DNA of 64,000 nucleotides from Paludibacteraceae bacterium (lineage in GTDB: Bacteria > Bacteroidota > Bacteroidia > Bacteroidales > Paludibacteraceae), in NCBI GenBank assembly GCA_017448985.1, contig JAFSKL010000028.1, forward strand, positions 16,336 to 80,335, given 5' to 3'. This document shows positions 25,801-36,905 of this stretch, piece by piece. A program made the translations under genes and the position numbers. The notes below the pieces were generated by a model that saw only the letters and a list, made by a program, of their open reading frames with translations, was not told where the DNA came from and ran no database searches. Position 1 is the first letter of the stretch. Each line of letters opens with the position of its first letter.

Positions 25801-27771
25801 GTGGAGTATAAGTATATCAATACGATTGATTCGCCGGCGGATTTGAAGAAGCTGAAGGTGGAAGAGTTGCCGGCGGTGTGTGCGGAATTGCGGCAGTTTA
25901 TCATTGAGACGCTGAGCAAGCATCCCGGGCATCTGGGTTCGTCGTTGGGAACGATTGAGCTGACGGTAGCGCTGCACTATGTGTTCGACACGCCGGCAGA
26001 CAAGTTAGTCTGGGATGTGGGGCATCAGGCTTATGCACACAAGATCCTGACCGGCCGTCGGGACCGCTTTCCGACCAACAGGCAGTTCAAGGGACTGAGT
26101 CCGTTCACCAATCCTGCCGAGAGCGAGTACGATGCGTTCATTGCGGGACACGCTTCCAACTCGATTTCCGCTGCGCTGGGAATTGAAGTTGGAAATGGAA
26201 AATTGAAAATGGACAATGGAAAATGTTCCAATGTCGTGGCCATCATCGGCGACGGGGCGATGACAGGCGGTTTGGCGTTCGAGGGACTGAACAACACCTC
26301 GATGGACAAGAACAACCTGCTCATTGTGCTCAACGACAACAACATGGCCATTGACCCGCTCAAAGGCGGTATCACGCAGTACCTGGTGGATCTGACGACG
26401 AGTGCGGGGTACAACAAACTGCGCTGGCGTTTGTACCAGTTGGCGGCCAAGCTGCACTTGGTGGACGAGGAGCGGCGGAAAGCCATCTTGCGGCGGAACA
26501 ACACCTGGAAAGCCTCGCTGAGCAAGCAGCAGAACAATATCTTCACGGGTCTCAACATCCGCTATTTCGGTCCGACGGACGGACATGATGTGGAAGGGCT
26601 GGTGCGGATCCTGAGCGAGATAAAGAACCATCGCGGCCCCAAAGTGCTGCATATACTGACGAAGAAAGGTAAGGGCTATGCGCCGGCGGAGAACGATCAG
26701 ACGGTTTGGCACGCACCCGGGGAGTTTGACGTTGCCACGGGGCAACGATCAATGGACAATGGACAATGGAAAATGGAAAATCCTCCATTGTGGCAAGAGG
26801 TGTTTGGCGAGACGCTGCTGGAGCTGGCGAAGAAGAACGAAAAGATAGTGGGTATCACGCCGGCGATGCCAAGCGGATGCAGTATGTGCATCATGCAGAA
26901 AGAGTTGCCGGACAGGGTGTTCGATGTGGGCATTGCCGAAGGACACGCGGTGACATTCAGTGCCGGTCTCGCCAAAGCGGGTATGCTGCCCTACTGCAAT
27001 ATCTACTCGACTTTCCTGCAACGGGCATACGACAATATCGTTCACGATGTGGCATTGCAGAACCTGCATGTGGTACTGTGTATCGACCGCGCGGGCATCG
27101 TGGGCAACGACGGCGCGACACACCACGGACTGCTGGACATAGCGTACTTGCGGCCGATACCGAACATGCAGATCTGTGCTCCGCGGACCGCTGAGGACCT
27201 GCGCGAGATGCTCTGCCTCGCAGAAAAACTCGACGGACCTATAGCCATCAGGTATCCGAGAGGACGGACGCCACAAATGGAAAATGGAAAATGGGAAATG
27301 GAAAATGTGCGGTATGGCAAGGGCGTGAAGCTTCGCGACGGAGAGGACATGGCCGTATTATCGATAGGCGCTATCGGCAATGCCGTGAGCGAAGCCATTG
27401 AGTCTATCAGTCCGAAGGACGATCTATCAGCAAAGCGGTCTGTCAGTGAAACGGTCTGTCAGTCCGAAGGACGGTCTGCGAGCATCGCGCACTACGACAT
27501 GCGGTGGGTGAAGCCGTTGGACGAGGAGTTGCTGCACGAAGTGGGACGCAAGTTCAAGACCATCGTGACAGCCGAAGACGGGATGATCGCCGGCGGTTTC
27601 GGCAGTGCCGTACTCGAATGGATGGCCGAACACGGTTACAGCCCCAGAGTGATACGGTTGGGCGTGAACGACCAGTTCGTCGAGCACGGTTCCACCAAAG
27701 AATTGTACCATTTGTTGAAATTAGATAAAGAAGGATTATGCGAATCGTTATTGCAGGCGCTGGCGAAGTAG
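25801..27771 (+). CDS. dxs: 1-deoxy-D-xylulose-5-phosphate synthase
   Basis: Thiamine diphosphate enzyme making DXP from pyruvate and glyceraldehyde 3-phosphate, first step of the MEP isoprenoid pathway (IspG is at 49.5 kb). Motifs: [15 protein letters not shown], the ThDP-binding [26 protein letters not shown], and the central domain from [16 protein letters not shown]. 656 residues, longer than usual because three 28-nt heptamer arrays and one longer tandem segment are translated in frame, each in a linker or loop. GTG start. It overlaps trkA by 34 nt. Confidence 0.95.
   Translation: MEYKYINTIDSPADLKKLKVEELPAVCAELRQFIIETLSKHPGHLGSSLGTIELTVALHYVFDTPADKLVWDVGHQAYAHKILTGRRDRFPTNRQFKGLSPFTNPAESEYDAFIAGHASNSISAALGIEVGNGKLKMDNGKCSNVVAIIGDGAMTGGLAFEGLNNTSMDKNNLLIVLNDNNMAIDPLKGGITQYLVDLTTSAGYNKLRWRLYQLAAKLHLVDEERRKAILRRNNTWKASLSKQQNNIFTGLNIRYFGPTDGHDVEGLVRILSEIKNHRGPKVLHILTKKGKGYAPAENDQTVWHAPGEFDVATGQRSMDNGQWKMENPPLWQEVFGETLLELAKKNEKIVGITPAMPSGCSMCIMQKELPDRVFDVGIAEGHAVTFSAGLAKAGMLPYCNIYSTFLQRAYDNIVHDVALQNLHVVLCIDRAGIVGNDGATHHGLLDIAYLRPIPNMQICAPRTAEDLREMLCLAEKLDGPIAIRYPRGRTPQMENGKWEMENVRYGKGVKLRDGEDMAVLSIGAIGNAVSEAIESISPKDDLSAKRSVSETVCQSEGRSASIAHYDMRWVKPLDEELLHEVGRKFKTIVTAEDGMIAGGFGSAVLEWMAEHGYSPRVIRLGVNDQFVEHGSTKELYHLLKLDKEGLCESLLQALAK
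26194..26221. repeat. 4x7 array AATGGAA, translated in dxs
   Basis: AATGGAA, AATTGAA, AATGGAC, AATGGAA, read [11 protein letters not shown]. The single AATTGAA unit falls in a phase read TTG, not TGA. Confidence 0.92.
26751..26778. repeat. 4x7 array AATGGAC/AATGGAA, translated in dxs
   Basis: Two AATGGAC and two AATGGAA units, read [10 protein letters not shown], in the linker between the first and second ThDP domains. Confidence 0.93.
27276..27303. repeat. 4x7 array AATGGAA, translated in dxs
   Basis: AATGGAA, AATGGAA, AATGGGA, AATGGAA, read [10 protein letters not shown] after YPRGRTPQ. Confidence 0.93.
27412..27480. repeat. Degenerate tandem segment of about 16-nt units in dxs
   Basis: CTATCAG and CGGTCTGTCAG motifs recur four to five times with 15-20 nt spacing; TCCGAAGGA occurs twice. 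It encodes [20 protein letters not shown] within the C-terminal domain, a stretch absent from ordinary Dxs. Confidence 0.6.
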
Positions 27772-29072
27772 GTACGCACTTGGCGAAGCTGCTGAGCCGC
27801 GAGAACATGGAGATCAGCCTCTTGGACGAACGAGAGGAGCGTTTGGGCGACCTGAGTGCCAACTACGACATGTTGACACGCGTGGGCAATCCGACATCCA
27901 TTCATGACTTGCGCGAGATGGGCGTGAAAGACTGTGACCTGTTCATCTCCGTTACTCCGCACGAGACGGAGAACATGACAGCGTGCTTGATAGCCAACGC
28001 GTTGGGCGCCAAAAGGACCTTGGCGCGTATCGACAACTACGAGTACCTGCTGCCGGAGAACAAGAAGTTCTTCGAGAACATGGGTCTGAACCACCTCATT
28101 TATCCGGAAGTGCTGGCAGCGAACGAGATAGAAGAGAGTCTGCGGACCAACTGGATGCGCTATCACCTCCATTTAGGTCAAGGCGCCTTGGAGCTGTGCG
28201 TGATCAAAGTGCGTGAGTCGGCCAAGATTCTCGGACGGACCTTCGCCAGCGGTGTGTATAATCACGGCAAGTACCGCATCGTGGCAATCAAGCGCGAGCA
28301 GGAGACGATCATCCCGCGAGGCAGTGATGCAGTGCTGGTAGGCGATATGATCTACTGCGTATGCCCCAAAGAGAACATGGAGTATATGCGTGAGGAGTTG
28401 GGCAAGCCCAAACGCGAGATCAAGAATGTCATCTTCTTCGGCGGTGACCGCATAGCCCGCAAAGCAGCCACGGAGCTGATGAACGAGATGAACATCAAGG
28501 TGATTGAGAAAGACCGTGAGCTGTGTAACATCCTGAGCGACAAAGTACCCAAGGCGTTGGTGATCAATGCCGACGGGTCGGACATGAACATACTGAAAGA
28601 GGAAGGTATTCAGGACGCGGATGCATTCGTGGCGGTGACGGACAGCAGCGAGGCGAACATCTTTGCTTGCCTGGCGGCGAAGCGCTTCGGTGTGCGCAAG
28701 ACGATAGCCGAAGTGGAGAACCTCGATTATATCCCCATGGCGGAAGGTCTGGATATAGGTACAGTGCTCAACAAGAAGACGATCGCCGCCAGCTATATCT
28801 ACCAGATGTTGCTGGATGCGAGTGTGCGCGGTGTGCATAACCTGACGAGTGCCGACGCGGAGATAGTGGAGTTCTACGCCAAAGAGGGCAGCAACATCAC
28901 GCGGCACAGAGTGCGCAACCTGGACCTGCCGGCAGAGGCGAACATAGGCGGTATAGTGCGGGCTGGCGAAGGTATCCTCGTGAACGGCGAGACGCAGATC
29001 ATTGCCGGAGACCTGGTAGTGGTGTTCTGCAAGAGCCATGTGATTAGAGACTTAGAGCGATTCTTCAAATGA
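27738..29072 (+). CDS. trkA: Trk potassium uptake regulatory subunit TrkA
   Basis: 444-residue cytosolic, NAD-binding gating subunit of the TrkH channel. Two RCK_N/RCK_C tandems: [11 protein letters not shown] (6-16) and the second fold [17 protein letters not shown], with acidic residues closing each nucleotide strand. The start overlaps dxs; the stop overlaps trkH by four bases (ATGA), so the pair is coupled. Confidence 0.95.
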   Translation: MRIVIAGAGEVGTHLAKLLSRENMEISLLDEREERLGDLSANYDMLTRVGNPTSIHDLREMGVKDCDLFISVTPHETENMTACLIANALGAKRTLARIDNYEYLLPENKKFFENMGLNHLIYPEVLAANEIEESLRTNWMRYHLHLGQGALELCVIKVRESAKILGRTFASGVYNHGKYRIVAIKREQETIIPRGSDAVLVGDMIYCVCPKENMEYMREELGKPKREIKNVIFFGGDRIARKAATELMNEMNIKVIEKDRELCNILSDKVPKALVINADGSDMNILKEEGIQDADAFVAVTDSSEANIFACLAAKRFGVRKTIAEVENLDYIPMAEGLDIGTVLNKKTIAASYIYQMLLDASVRGVHNLTSADAEIVEFYAKEGSNITRHRVRNLDLPAEANIGGIVRAGEGILVNGETQIIAGDLVVVFCKSHVIRDLERFFK

Positions 29073-30517
29073 CACGGACATTTAACTGGCGCATAGTATT
29101 TCGAACGATGGGCGTACTGACGCTGTTGGAGGCGACCTTTATGCTCATTCCCACTTTTGCGGCATGGTGGTACAAGGAGCCGGACTTGGGCGCGTGGATA
29201 GCGTCCGGTGTGGTGACCTGGCTCAGCTGCTGGTGGATGATCTTTGCCGGTCGTCACGCGGAGAAGCGTGTGGGCGAACGGGAAGGATATGTGATCGTGG
29301 CGACGGTCTGGATCGTCTATTCGCTCTTCGGTATGTTGCCGTTCTGGCTGAGCGGGGCGCTGCCGAACATCACCGATGCGTGGTACGAGACGATGGCGGG
29401 ATTCACCACAACGGGCTCGACCGTGTTCACCGATGTGGCGGCGCAGAGCCATTCGATACTGCTCTGGCGGGCGTTCATGCAGTGGCTCGGCGGTTTGGGA
29501 ATAATAGTGCTCAGTGTGGCTATCCTGCCGATGTTCGGTCTGGGCGGTATGCAGCTCTACAGCGCAGAAGTGACGGGTGTGAGCTACGAGAAACTGAGTC
29601 CGCGAATCGCCGACACGGCCAAGCATATGTGGCTGACCTATATCGGTCTGACCGTGGCGGAAGGGGTACTGCTGTGGCTGTTCGGCATGGGTAAATTCGA
29701 TGCCGTGTGCCATTCGATGAGTACCATCTCGACCGGCGGCTTCGCCACGCATAACGACAGTGTCATCGGCTTCGGTCCGGCTATTCAGTGGACGATCATG
29801 ATCTTTATGCTGCTGTCGGGTATCAACTTCACGCAACTCATCTATGCGTTCCGCGGCAAGCCTCAGCGGCTCATGCAGGACGAGGAGACGCGCTGGTATG
29901 TAGGCGCCTGCATCGTGGCAGGCCTGGCGTTGACCATCGGGCTGCTCGTTCATTACAAGATGCTGTCGGGTATCCGCTTGGGCTTCTTCACGGCGATAGC
30001 CACGATCACGAGTACCGGATTCGTGGCGTCCGATTATATGGTGTGGCCGCCTATCCTGTGGATGATCGTGTTCTTCCTGATGTTCACCGGCGGCGCGAGC
30101 GGTTCCACCTCCGGAGGTATGAAATGGGTGCGGCTGGGTATCTTTGCCAAGTCGGCGCTCGCGGAGATCAAGCGGCGTATTCACCCGAATGCCGTCATTC
30201 CCGTTCGTTTCAACGGCCATACGCTGCACGAGCAAACCACGAGTAATGTGATGGCATTCATGTTCTTCTATGTGCTGATCATCGTGCTGGCGTCGCTGTG
30301 CTTCTGTGCCTGCGGCATCGGTTTTGACGAATCGTTGGGTATAGCGGTGTCGATGATCGGCAATGTGGGTGTGTCGATAGGCCAGTGGGGCTCGAGCGGC
30401 TGCTATGCGGCGCTGCCGGCGGTAGCCAAATGGACAGCTACACTCGTCATGCTGATCGGCCGTCTGGAGATTTTCACGGTGCTACTGCTCTTTAGTCGTT
30501 CGCTTTGGAAAAAGTAA
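29069..30517 (+). CDS. trkH: Trk potassium channel subunit TrkH
   Basis: 482-residue inner-membrane protein with about ten hydrophobic segments. Four selectivity-filter loops can be seen, each with a central glycine: AGFTTTGSTVF, STISTGGFATH, ATITSTGFVAS and MIGNVGVS. It forms the potassium pore gated by TrkA just upstream. Confidence 0.95.
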   Translation: MTRTFNWRIVFRTMGVLTLLEATFMLIPTFAAWWYKEPDLGAWIASGVVTWLSCWWMIFAGRHAEKRVGEREGYVIVATVWIVYSLFGMLPFWLSGALPNITDAWYETMAGFTTTGSTVFTDVAAQSHSILLWRAFMQWLGGLGIIVLSVAILPMFGLGGMQLYSAEVTGVSYEKLSPRIADTAKHMWLTYIGLTVAEGVLLWLFGMGKFDAVCHSMSTISTGGFATHNDSVIGFGPAIQWTIMIFMLLSGINFTQLIYAFRGKPQRLMQDEETRWYVGACIVAGLALTIGLLVHYKMLSGIRLGFFTAIATITSTGFVASDYMVWPPILWMIVFFLMFTGGASGSTSGGMKWVRLGIFAKSALAEIKRRIHPNAVIPVRFNGHTLHEQTTSNVMAFMFFYVLIIVLASLCFCACGIGFDESLGIAVSMIGNVGVSIGQWGSSGCYAALPAVAKWTATLVMLIGRLEIFTVLLLFSRSLWKK

Positions 30518-30521
30518 ACCC

Positions 30522-31850
30522 ATGAAGCCCGAGAGAGTTCTTCTGTTTATAGTCTGTGTGATGGCGGTTCTGGGCGCACTGTGTATCGTGTTGCCCGGAC
30601 AGTTGTCGATAGGCGGTAAAGAAGTGCGGTGGCCGACCTTGGCGGAGGTGTTTGAGAAGAAGCATCCAGACATCAGCATTCAGCCTTCAGATACCATTCC
30701 CGAGACTCCGGAAGAACCGGAGGAACCTGAACAGCCGGACACGGTGGTTGTGGAGAAGCCGAAACCGGTGGTGATTCCCAAAGTGGAAGTGAACGATTCG
30801 ATAGACAGCCGCTATTTCCTGCGTGCTTTCTATGAGGCCTTGCCGCAAGCGAGTGAGCGTGTAGTGCGGGTGGTTCATTACGGCGACAGTCAGATAGAAG
30901 AGGACCGCATGTCGCAGCAAATACGCGAGCAGCTGCAGAGCCGTTTTGGCGGACAGGGCGTCGGTCTGATGCCCTTGGCGCAGACGATCCCTACCGTGAC
31001 GATGAAGCAGGAGTTGTACATGAACGGCCGTCGGGTGAATCCGAATGCGGGTCCGAGGCGGTATATGGTCTATGGCATCCGTGACATGCAGCGGCGGGAC
31101 AGCCATTACGGCGTGATGGGTCAAATGGCGGTGATGGCGGACAGTCTGGTACGGGGCAGCGAGGCGGTCCAGGCCGTGTGCGTGCCGCAGTCCGAGAAAG
31201 TGCACTACAGCCGCTGGCGCGTGTTTGCGGACAGTACGATTCATTATGATTTCTCCGGCGATACGGCCTATCTGTGGGGACGCGGAGCCGTCTATGGCCT
31301 CTCGCAAGAGAGTGCGAACGGCGTGATAGTGGACAACATACCGATGCGCGGATGTATGGGGCTGGTCTTCACGAAGATCGATGCCATGCAGTTGAGCACT
31401 TTCTACCGCGAAGAGAATGTGAAGCTTATTATCATGCAGTTCGGCGGCAATGCTATTCCCTCCAACGAGAAACCGACTACGATTTCGGCCATCGTCTATG
31501 GCCTGCGCGACCAGATACGGTACATTAAGCGGTGTGCGCCCAACGCCAGTATCCTGTTTATCGGACCGAGCGACATGATCCGCATGACGGACGGCGAATG
31601 GGAGACCTATCCGTTGGTTCCGTACATGGACCGGCTGCTGAAGAAGATAACGATGGAAGAAGGGGTGGCCTATTTCAGCCTGTTCCAATGGATGGGCGGC
31701 AGCGGCAGTATGATCCGCTGGCGCGAGTTGGGGCTGGCCGGAGAAGACGGTGTCCATTTCCACCGCAGCGGAGCACGCAAAGCCGGCAATGCCGTAGCGG
31801 AGTGGATGCTGGAAGGAATGGAAAATGGACAATGGAAAATTGAAAATTGA
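30522..31850 (+). CDS. Periplasmic SGNH/GDSL-like hydrolase paired with MBOAT
   Basis: 442 residues: one N-terminal membrane anchor (LLFIVCVMAVLGALCIVL), a proline/glutamate-rich linker (about 55-90), then an SGNH fold with VVHYGDSQIEEDR (nucleophile S123), GGNAI and the C-terminal GVHFHRSGA. It probably handles acyl groups on an exported glycan with the MBOAT protein just downstream, as AlgX/AlgJ or PatB do with their MBOAT partners; this is inference from family and position. Its last residues (MENGQWKIEN) and stop codon are made of heptamer repeat. Confidence 0.82.
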   Translation: MKPERVLLFIVCVMAVLGALCIVLPGQLSIGGKEVRWPTLAEVFEKKHPDISIQPSDTIPETPEEPEEPEQPDTVVVEKPKPVVIPKVEVNDSIDSRYFLRAFYEALPQASERVVRVVHYGDSQIEEDRMSQQIREQLQSRFGGQGVGLMPLAQTIPTVTMKQELYMNGRRVNPNAGPRRYMVYGIRDMQRRDSHYGVMGQMAVMADSLVRGSEAVQAVCVPQSEKVHYSRWRVFADSTIHYDFSGDTAYLWGRGAVYGLSQESANGVIVDNIPMRGCMGLVFTKIDAMQLSTFYREENVKLIIMQFGGNAIPSNEKPTTISAIVYGLRDQIRYIKRCAPNASILFIGPSDMIRMTDGEWETYPLVPYMDRLLKKITMEEGVAYFSLFQWMGGSGSMIRWRELGLAGEDGVHFHRSGARKAGNAVAEWMLEGMENGQWKIEN

Positions 31851-31853
31851 CAA

Positions 31854-31858
<5 letters not shown>
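31817..31858. repeat. Six-unit heptamer array joining two genes
   Basis: AATGGAA, AATGGAC, AATGGAA, AATTGAA, AATTGAC, AATTGAC (42 nt). The GG-type units are translated at the end of the SGNH gene; the TTG-type units give its TGA and then the TTG start (31854) of the MBOAT gene. Confidence 0.95.
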
Positions 31859-33765
<1,907 letters not shown>

Positions 33766-33773
<8 letters not shown>

Positions 33774-33797
33774 CAGTTTAACGATTTAACGGTTTAA
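33766..33797. repeat. 4x8 array CAGTTTAA before coaE
   Basis: AGTTCTAA, CAGTTTAA, CGATTTAA, CGGTTTAA: 32 nt carrying the MBOAT stop codon and filling the gap to coaE. Confidence 0.8.
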
Positions 33798-33798
33798 C

Positions 33799-34422
33799 AT
33801 GCTAATAGGTATCACAGGAGGCATAGGAAGCGGCAAGAGCACGGTGGCGCGAGCGTTGGCGAAGCAGGGCTTTGCGGTCTATGACTGTGATGCGGAGGCT
33901 AAGCGGATCGTGAGCGAGGACAACGATGTGCAACGGGCTATCGTCGATTTGTTGGGAGCGGAGGCCTTCAAATCGTACATCGTAAATGACCAAATCGTAA
34001 ATATCTATAACACCGCTTATGTGGCGCAACGGGTGTTTGCAGAACCGGACTTGCGGCAGCGTCTGAACGCCATCATTCATCCCGCCGTGAAACGGGACAT
34101 CAGCCTTCGGCATGAAGTTGTCAGTCCGCTGTTTGTAGAATCGGCGATCCTGGATGAGGCGGGTTTTGACACCTTGTGCGAGGCCATCGTCGAAGTGGAA
34201 GCGCCGGAAGCCATCCGTTTGGCACGGACCATTGACCGGGACTATCACGGCATCGCTTCGCCGGAGAATATAGAAAAGGTACGGGCGCGTATGCGTGCGC
34301 AAAGAGAGGCAAGAGGCAAGAGGGAAGAGCTAAGAGCCAAGAGGATGCCTATCCTCAATGACGGACAAAAGCCGGTGGAAGAACTGGCAACGGAGATTGT
34401 ACATAAATTGATACAACAATGA
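33799..34422 (+). CDS. coaE: Dephospho-CoA kinase
   Basis: 207-residue P-loop kinase, last step of CoA synthesis. P-loop GGIGSGKST (7-15), DCDAEAKRIV, and the CoA-site HPAVKRD. An AGAGGCA heptamer array is translated in the C-terminal helix (EARGKREELRAKR), and a shorter repeat-like stretch (VNDQIVN) lies in the middle. It overlaps murG by four bases. Confidence 0.95.
   Translation: MLIGITGGIGSGKSTVARALAKQGFAVYDCDAEAKRIVSEDNDVQRAIVDLLGAEAFKSYIVNDQIVNIYNTAYVAQRVFAEPDLRQRLNAIIHPAVKRDISLRHEVVSPLFVESAILDEAGFDTLCEAIVEVEAPEAIRLARTIDRDYHGIASPENIEKVRARMRAQREARGKREELRAKRMPILNDGQKPVEELATEIVHKLIQQ
33971..34005. repeat. Repeat-like segment CGTAAAT/GACCAAAT in coaE
   Basis: ATCGTAC, ATCGTAA, ATGACCA, AATCGTA-type units, read IVNDQIVNIYN. 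The same peptide (MVNDQIVN) begins Era, where it also comes from a repeat. Confidence 0.6.
34305..34339. repeat. Heptamer array AGAGGCA, translated in coaE
   Basis: AGAGGCA, AGAGGCA, AGAGGGA, AGAGCTA, AGAGCCA: five units in the helical C-terminal region. Confidence 0.85.
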
Positions 34423-35504
34423 GATATTTGATTTCGGGCGGCGGAACAGGTGGTCACATCTTCCCCGCAGTCAGCATTGCCAATGCGCTGAAGGAGTTGG
34501 ATCCGGAGGCAGAGATTTTGTTTGTGGGCGCGTTAGGTCGCATGGAGATGGAGCGTGTTCCGCAGGCGGGTTACAAGATCGTCGGTCTGCCCGTTCGGGG
34601 TTTCAACCGCGCCCAGCCATGGAAGAATGTGTCGGTGTTAGTCAATCTGGCAAAGTCGATTCGTCAGGTGAAGCGCATCATCCGTGATTTCAAGCCCAAT
34701 GTGGGCGTAGGCGTCGGCGGCTATGCGTCCGGTGCGGCCATGTGGGCGGCCGCCAAGATGGGTATCCCTATCCTGCTGCAGGAGCAGAACGGTTTTGCCG
34801 GCGTGACCAACAAGATTCTCAAGGACAAAGCGGCAAAGATATGCGTGGCGTATGAGAATATGGACCGTTTCTTCCCTGCCGACAAGATCATCCTCACCGG
34901 CAATCCGGTAAGGCAAAACCTCTTGCAAGGACAAAGGACAAAGGATAAAGGACAAAAATGCCTTCTCATTTTAGGCGGGAGTCTCGGGGCTAGGACGATC
35001 AATGAGGCTATCAAAGCGGCGTTGCCCGAATTGGCGAAGAGCGACATACAGGTGGTTTGGCAAACGGGCAAAGGCTATATCGATATGTGTCGGGCTGCTT
35101 GGGAAGCGGCAGGTAAGCCGGCGAATATCGAAGTGCACGATTTCCTCTCCGACATGCCGGACCGATATGCCCAAGCCGATCTGGTCATCTCGCGTGCCGG
35201 TGCCAGCAGTATCAGTGAGATATGCCTGTTAGGCAAGCCGTCTATCCTGGTACCTTCGCCGAATGTGGCCGAGGATCATCAGACGCATAACGCGATGGCG
35301 CTCGTCAACAAAGAGGCGGCGGTGTTAGTGCGTGATGCCGATGCTACACAGCAGCTTGTTCCCACCGCGCTCGCATTGATACAGGACGAAAAAAAACTTG
35401 AGCTGCTTCATACCAATGTATCGAAGTTAGCCCAAGCCGATTCAGCCAAGCGGATAGCCGAAGAGGTTATAGCTCTGGCGTGTAGTTCACCAAGTCTCCG
35501 TTGA
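34419..35504 (+). CDS. murG: MurG, UDP-GlcNAc:undecaprenyl-PP-MurNAc-pentapeptide GlcNAc transferase
   Basis: Peripheral inner-membrane GT28 enzyme making lipid II. N-terminal ISGGGTGGHIFPAVSIA (5-21), GVGVGGYASG, LLQEQNGFAG, and the UDP-GlcNAc site SRAGASSISEICLLGKPSILVP. 361 residues. One heptamer array is translated between the two Rossmann domains (LQGQRTKDKGQKC), before LLILGGSLGARTINE. Its last 38 nt overlap the convergent trpB2. Confidence 0.96.
   Translation: MRYLISGGGTGGHIFPAVSIANALKELDPEAEILFVGALGRMEMERVPQAGYKIVGLPVRGFNRAQPWKNVSVLVNLAKSIRQVKRIIRDFKPNVGVGVGGYASGAAMWAAAKMGIPILLQEQNGFAGVTNKILKDKAAKICVAYENMDRFFPADKIILTGNPVRQNLLQGQRTKDKGQKCLLILGGSLGARTINEAIKAALPELAKSDIQVVWQTGKGYIDMCRAAWEAAGKPANIEVHDFLSDMPDRYAQADLVISRAGASSISEICLLGKPSILVPSPNVAEDHQTHNAMALVNKEAAVLVRDADATQQLVPTALALIQDEKKLELLHTNVSKLAQADSAKRIAEEVIALACSSPSLR
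34928..34955. repeat. 4x7 array AGGACAA, translated in murG
   Basis: AGGACAA, AGGACAA, AGGATAA, AGGACAA: exactly 28 nt; the TAA in unit three is out of frame (read GAT AAA). Confidence 0.93.
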
Positions 35505-36789
35505 GGAAACTGTCATAGGCGGTCATATCAATCAGACCGTGTCCACTCAGGTTGAAGAGAATGACCTTCTCTTCGCCTGTTTCTTTACATTTCCGTGCCT
35601 CACGAATGGTGGCAGCGATGGCGTGACAGCTCTCCGGAGCCGGAATGATGCCTTCGGTGCGCGCAAAGAGCATACCTGCATCGAACGACTCGAGTTGCGG
35701 GATGTCCACACCACGCATATAGCCGTCCTTGAGGAGCTGGCTGACGATGGTACCGGCACCGTGGTAACGCAGACCGCCGGCGTGGATGTTAGCCGGTTTG
35801 AACTTATGCCCGAGCGTGAACATAGGCAGCAGCGGTGTGTAACCGGCTTCGTCGCCGAAGTCATACTCGAACTTGCCTTTGGTCAGTTTGGGACAACTGC
35901 TGGGCTCGGCGGCAATGAAGTCGATCTTCTTGCCCTCTTTGAGCACATGGCGCATAAAGGGGAAAGCGAGTCCGCCGAAGTTACTACCTCCGCCAAAGCA
36001 GGCGATGATGGTGTCGGGGAATTCTCCCGCCATTGCCATCTGTTTCTCCGCCTCCAGGCCGATAATGGTCTGATGCAGCGACACATGGCTCATCACGGAA
36101 CCCAAGGTATATTTGCAGTCCGGCGTGGTAGTAGCCAGTTCGACTGCCTCAGAGATAGCCGTTCCCAGCGAGCCCGGGTGATTCGGATCGGCGGTGATGA
36201 TATCCTTGCCGGCGCGCGTAGACATGGACGGCGAGCCTTCCACCGTAGCACCGAAGGTCCGCATGATAGAGCTGCGGTAGGGTTTCTGCTGCATCGAGAT
36301 CTTCACCTGATACACGGCGCACTCCAGACCAAAAGTCTTGGCCGCATAACTGAGGGCCGCACCCCATTGGCCGGCGCCGGTCTCGGTAGTGACGTTCTTC
36401 GTACCTTCCTGCTTGCAGTAATAGCACTGCGGAATAGCCGAATTGACCTTGTGCGAGCCCAACGGATTGACGCTCTCGTTCTTGAAATAGATATGCGCGG
36501 GCGTGCCTAAAGCCTCTTCCAGCGCGAACGCGCGTACGAGCGGAGTAGAGCGGTAGAACTTATAGCGCTCAAGCACTTCTTCGGGGATATCGATCCACGG
36601 ATGAACCTGATCCAGTTCCTGACGTGCACACTCGGCGGCAAAAATATGCGCCAGATCATCCGCAGTCAGCGGTTCTTTCGTTGCGGGATTCAAAAGCGGC
36701 AGCGGCTTATTCACCATCTCCGCCTGGATGTTGTACCATTGGCGAGGCAGTTCGCTCTCGTCCAATAAAAATCTTTTTTGTCCTTTCAT
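35467..36789 (-). CDS. TrpB2-type tryptophan synthase beta chain
   Basis: 440-residue PLP enzyme. PLP lysine in NPLGSHKVNSA, glutamate in TETGAGQWGAALSYAA, phosphate loop CFGGGSNFGG. The length, the N-terminal extension and the LVRAFALEEAL region match the TrpB2 group, which acts without TrpA and condenses serine with indole. No other trp gene is nearby, so it probably salvages indole. Convergent overlap with murG. Confidence 0.92.
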   Translation of the reverse strand: MKGQKRFLLDESELPRQWYNIQAEMVNKPLPLLNPATKEPLTADDLAHIFAAECARQELDQVHPWIDIPEEVLERYKFYRSTPLVRAFALEEALGTPAHIYFKNESVNPLGSHKVNSAIPQCYYCKQEGTKNVTTETGAGQWGAALSYAAKTFGLECAVYQVKISMQQKPYRSSIMRTFGATVEGSPSMSTRAGKDIITADPNHPGSLGTAISEAVELATTTPDCKYTLGSVMSHVSLHQTIIGLEAEKQMAMAGEFPDTIIACFGGGSNFGGLAFPFMRHVLKEGKKIDFIAAEPSSCPKLTKGKFEYDFGDEAGYTPLLPMFTLGHKFKPANIHAGGLRYHGAGTIVSQLLKDGYMRGVDIPQLESFDAGMLFARTEGIIPAPESCHAIAATIREARKCKETGEEKVILFNLSGHGLIDMTAYDSFLNGDLVNYTPEL

Positions 36790-36838
36790 TTTTGTAAGTA
36801 ATTAGTATTGAGTAATTAGTTTTTTACAAAATCGGCCG

Positions 36839-36870
36839 CAAAGGTACAAAAAAATTTGCATATGTGCAAA
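36839..36870 (-). promoter_or_regulatory. Promoter for trpB2
   Basis: Minus-strand TACCTTTG (36839-36846), with TTTGC (36866-36870) 19 nt upstream. The region overlaps the divergent promoter at 36855-36886. Confidence 0.7.
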
Positions 36871-36886
36871 AAAAAGTGTAACTTTG
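36855..36886 (+). promoter_or_regulatory. Promoter for the AsmA-like gene
   Basis: TTTG (36855-36858) and TAACTTTG (36879-36886), 20 nt apart. Its upstream element interleaves with that of trpB2, so the two promoters may compete. Confidence 0.72.
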
Positions 36887-36905
36887 TGCGCAAAATCGTT
36901 ATTTT

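Noticed and set aside
35467-36789. Member of a tryptophan biosynthesis operon
   Set aside because: It is of TrpB2 type, stands alone and has its own promoter; no trpA, trpC or other trp gene is present.
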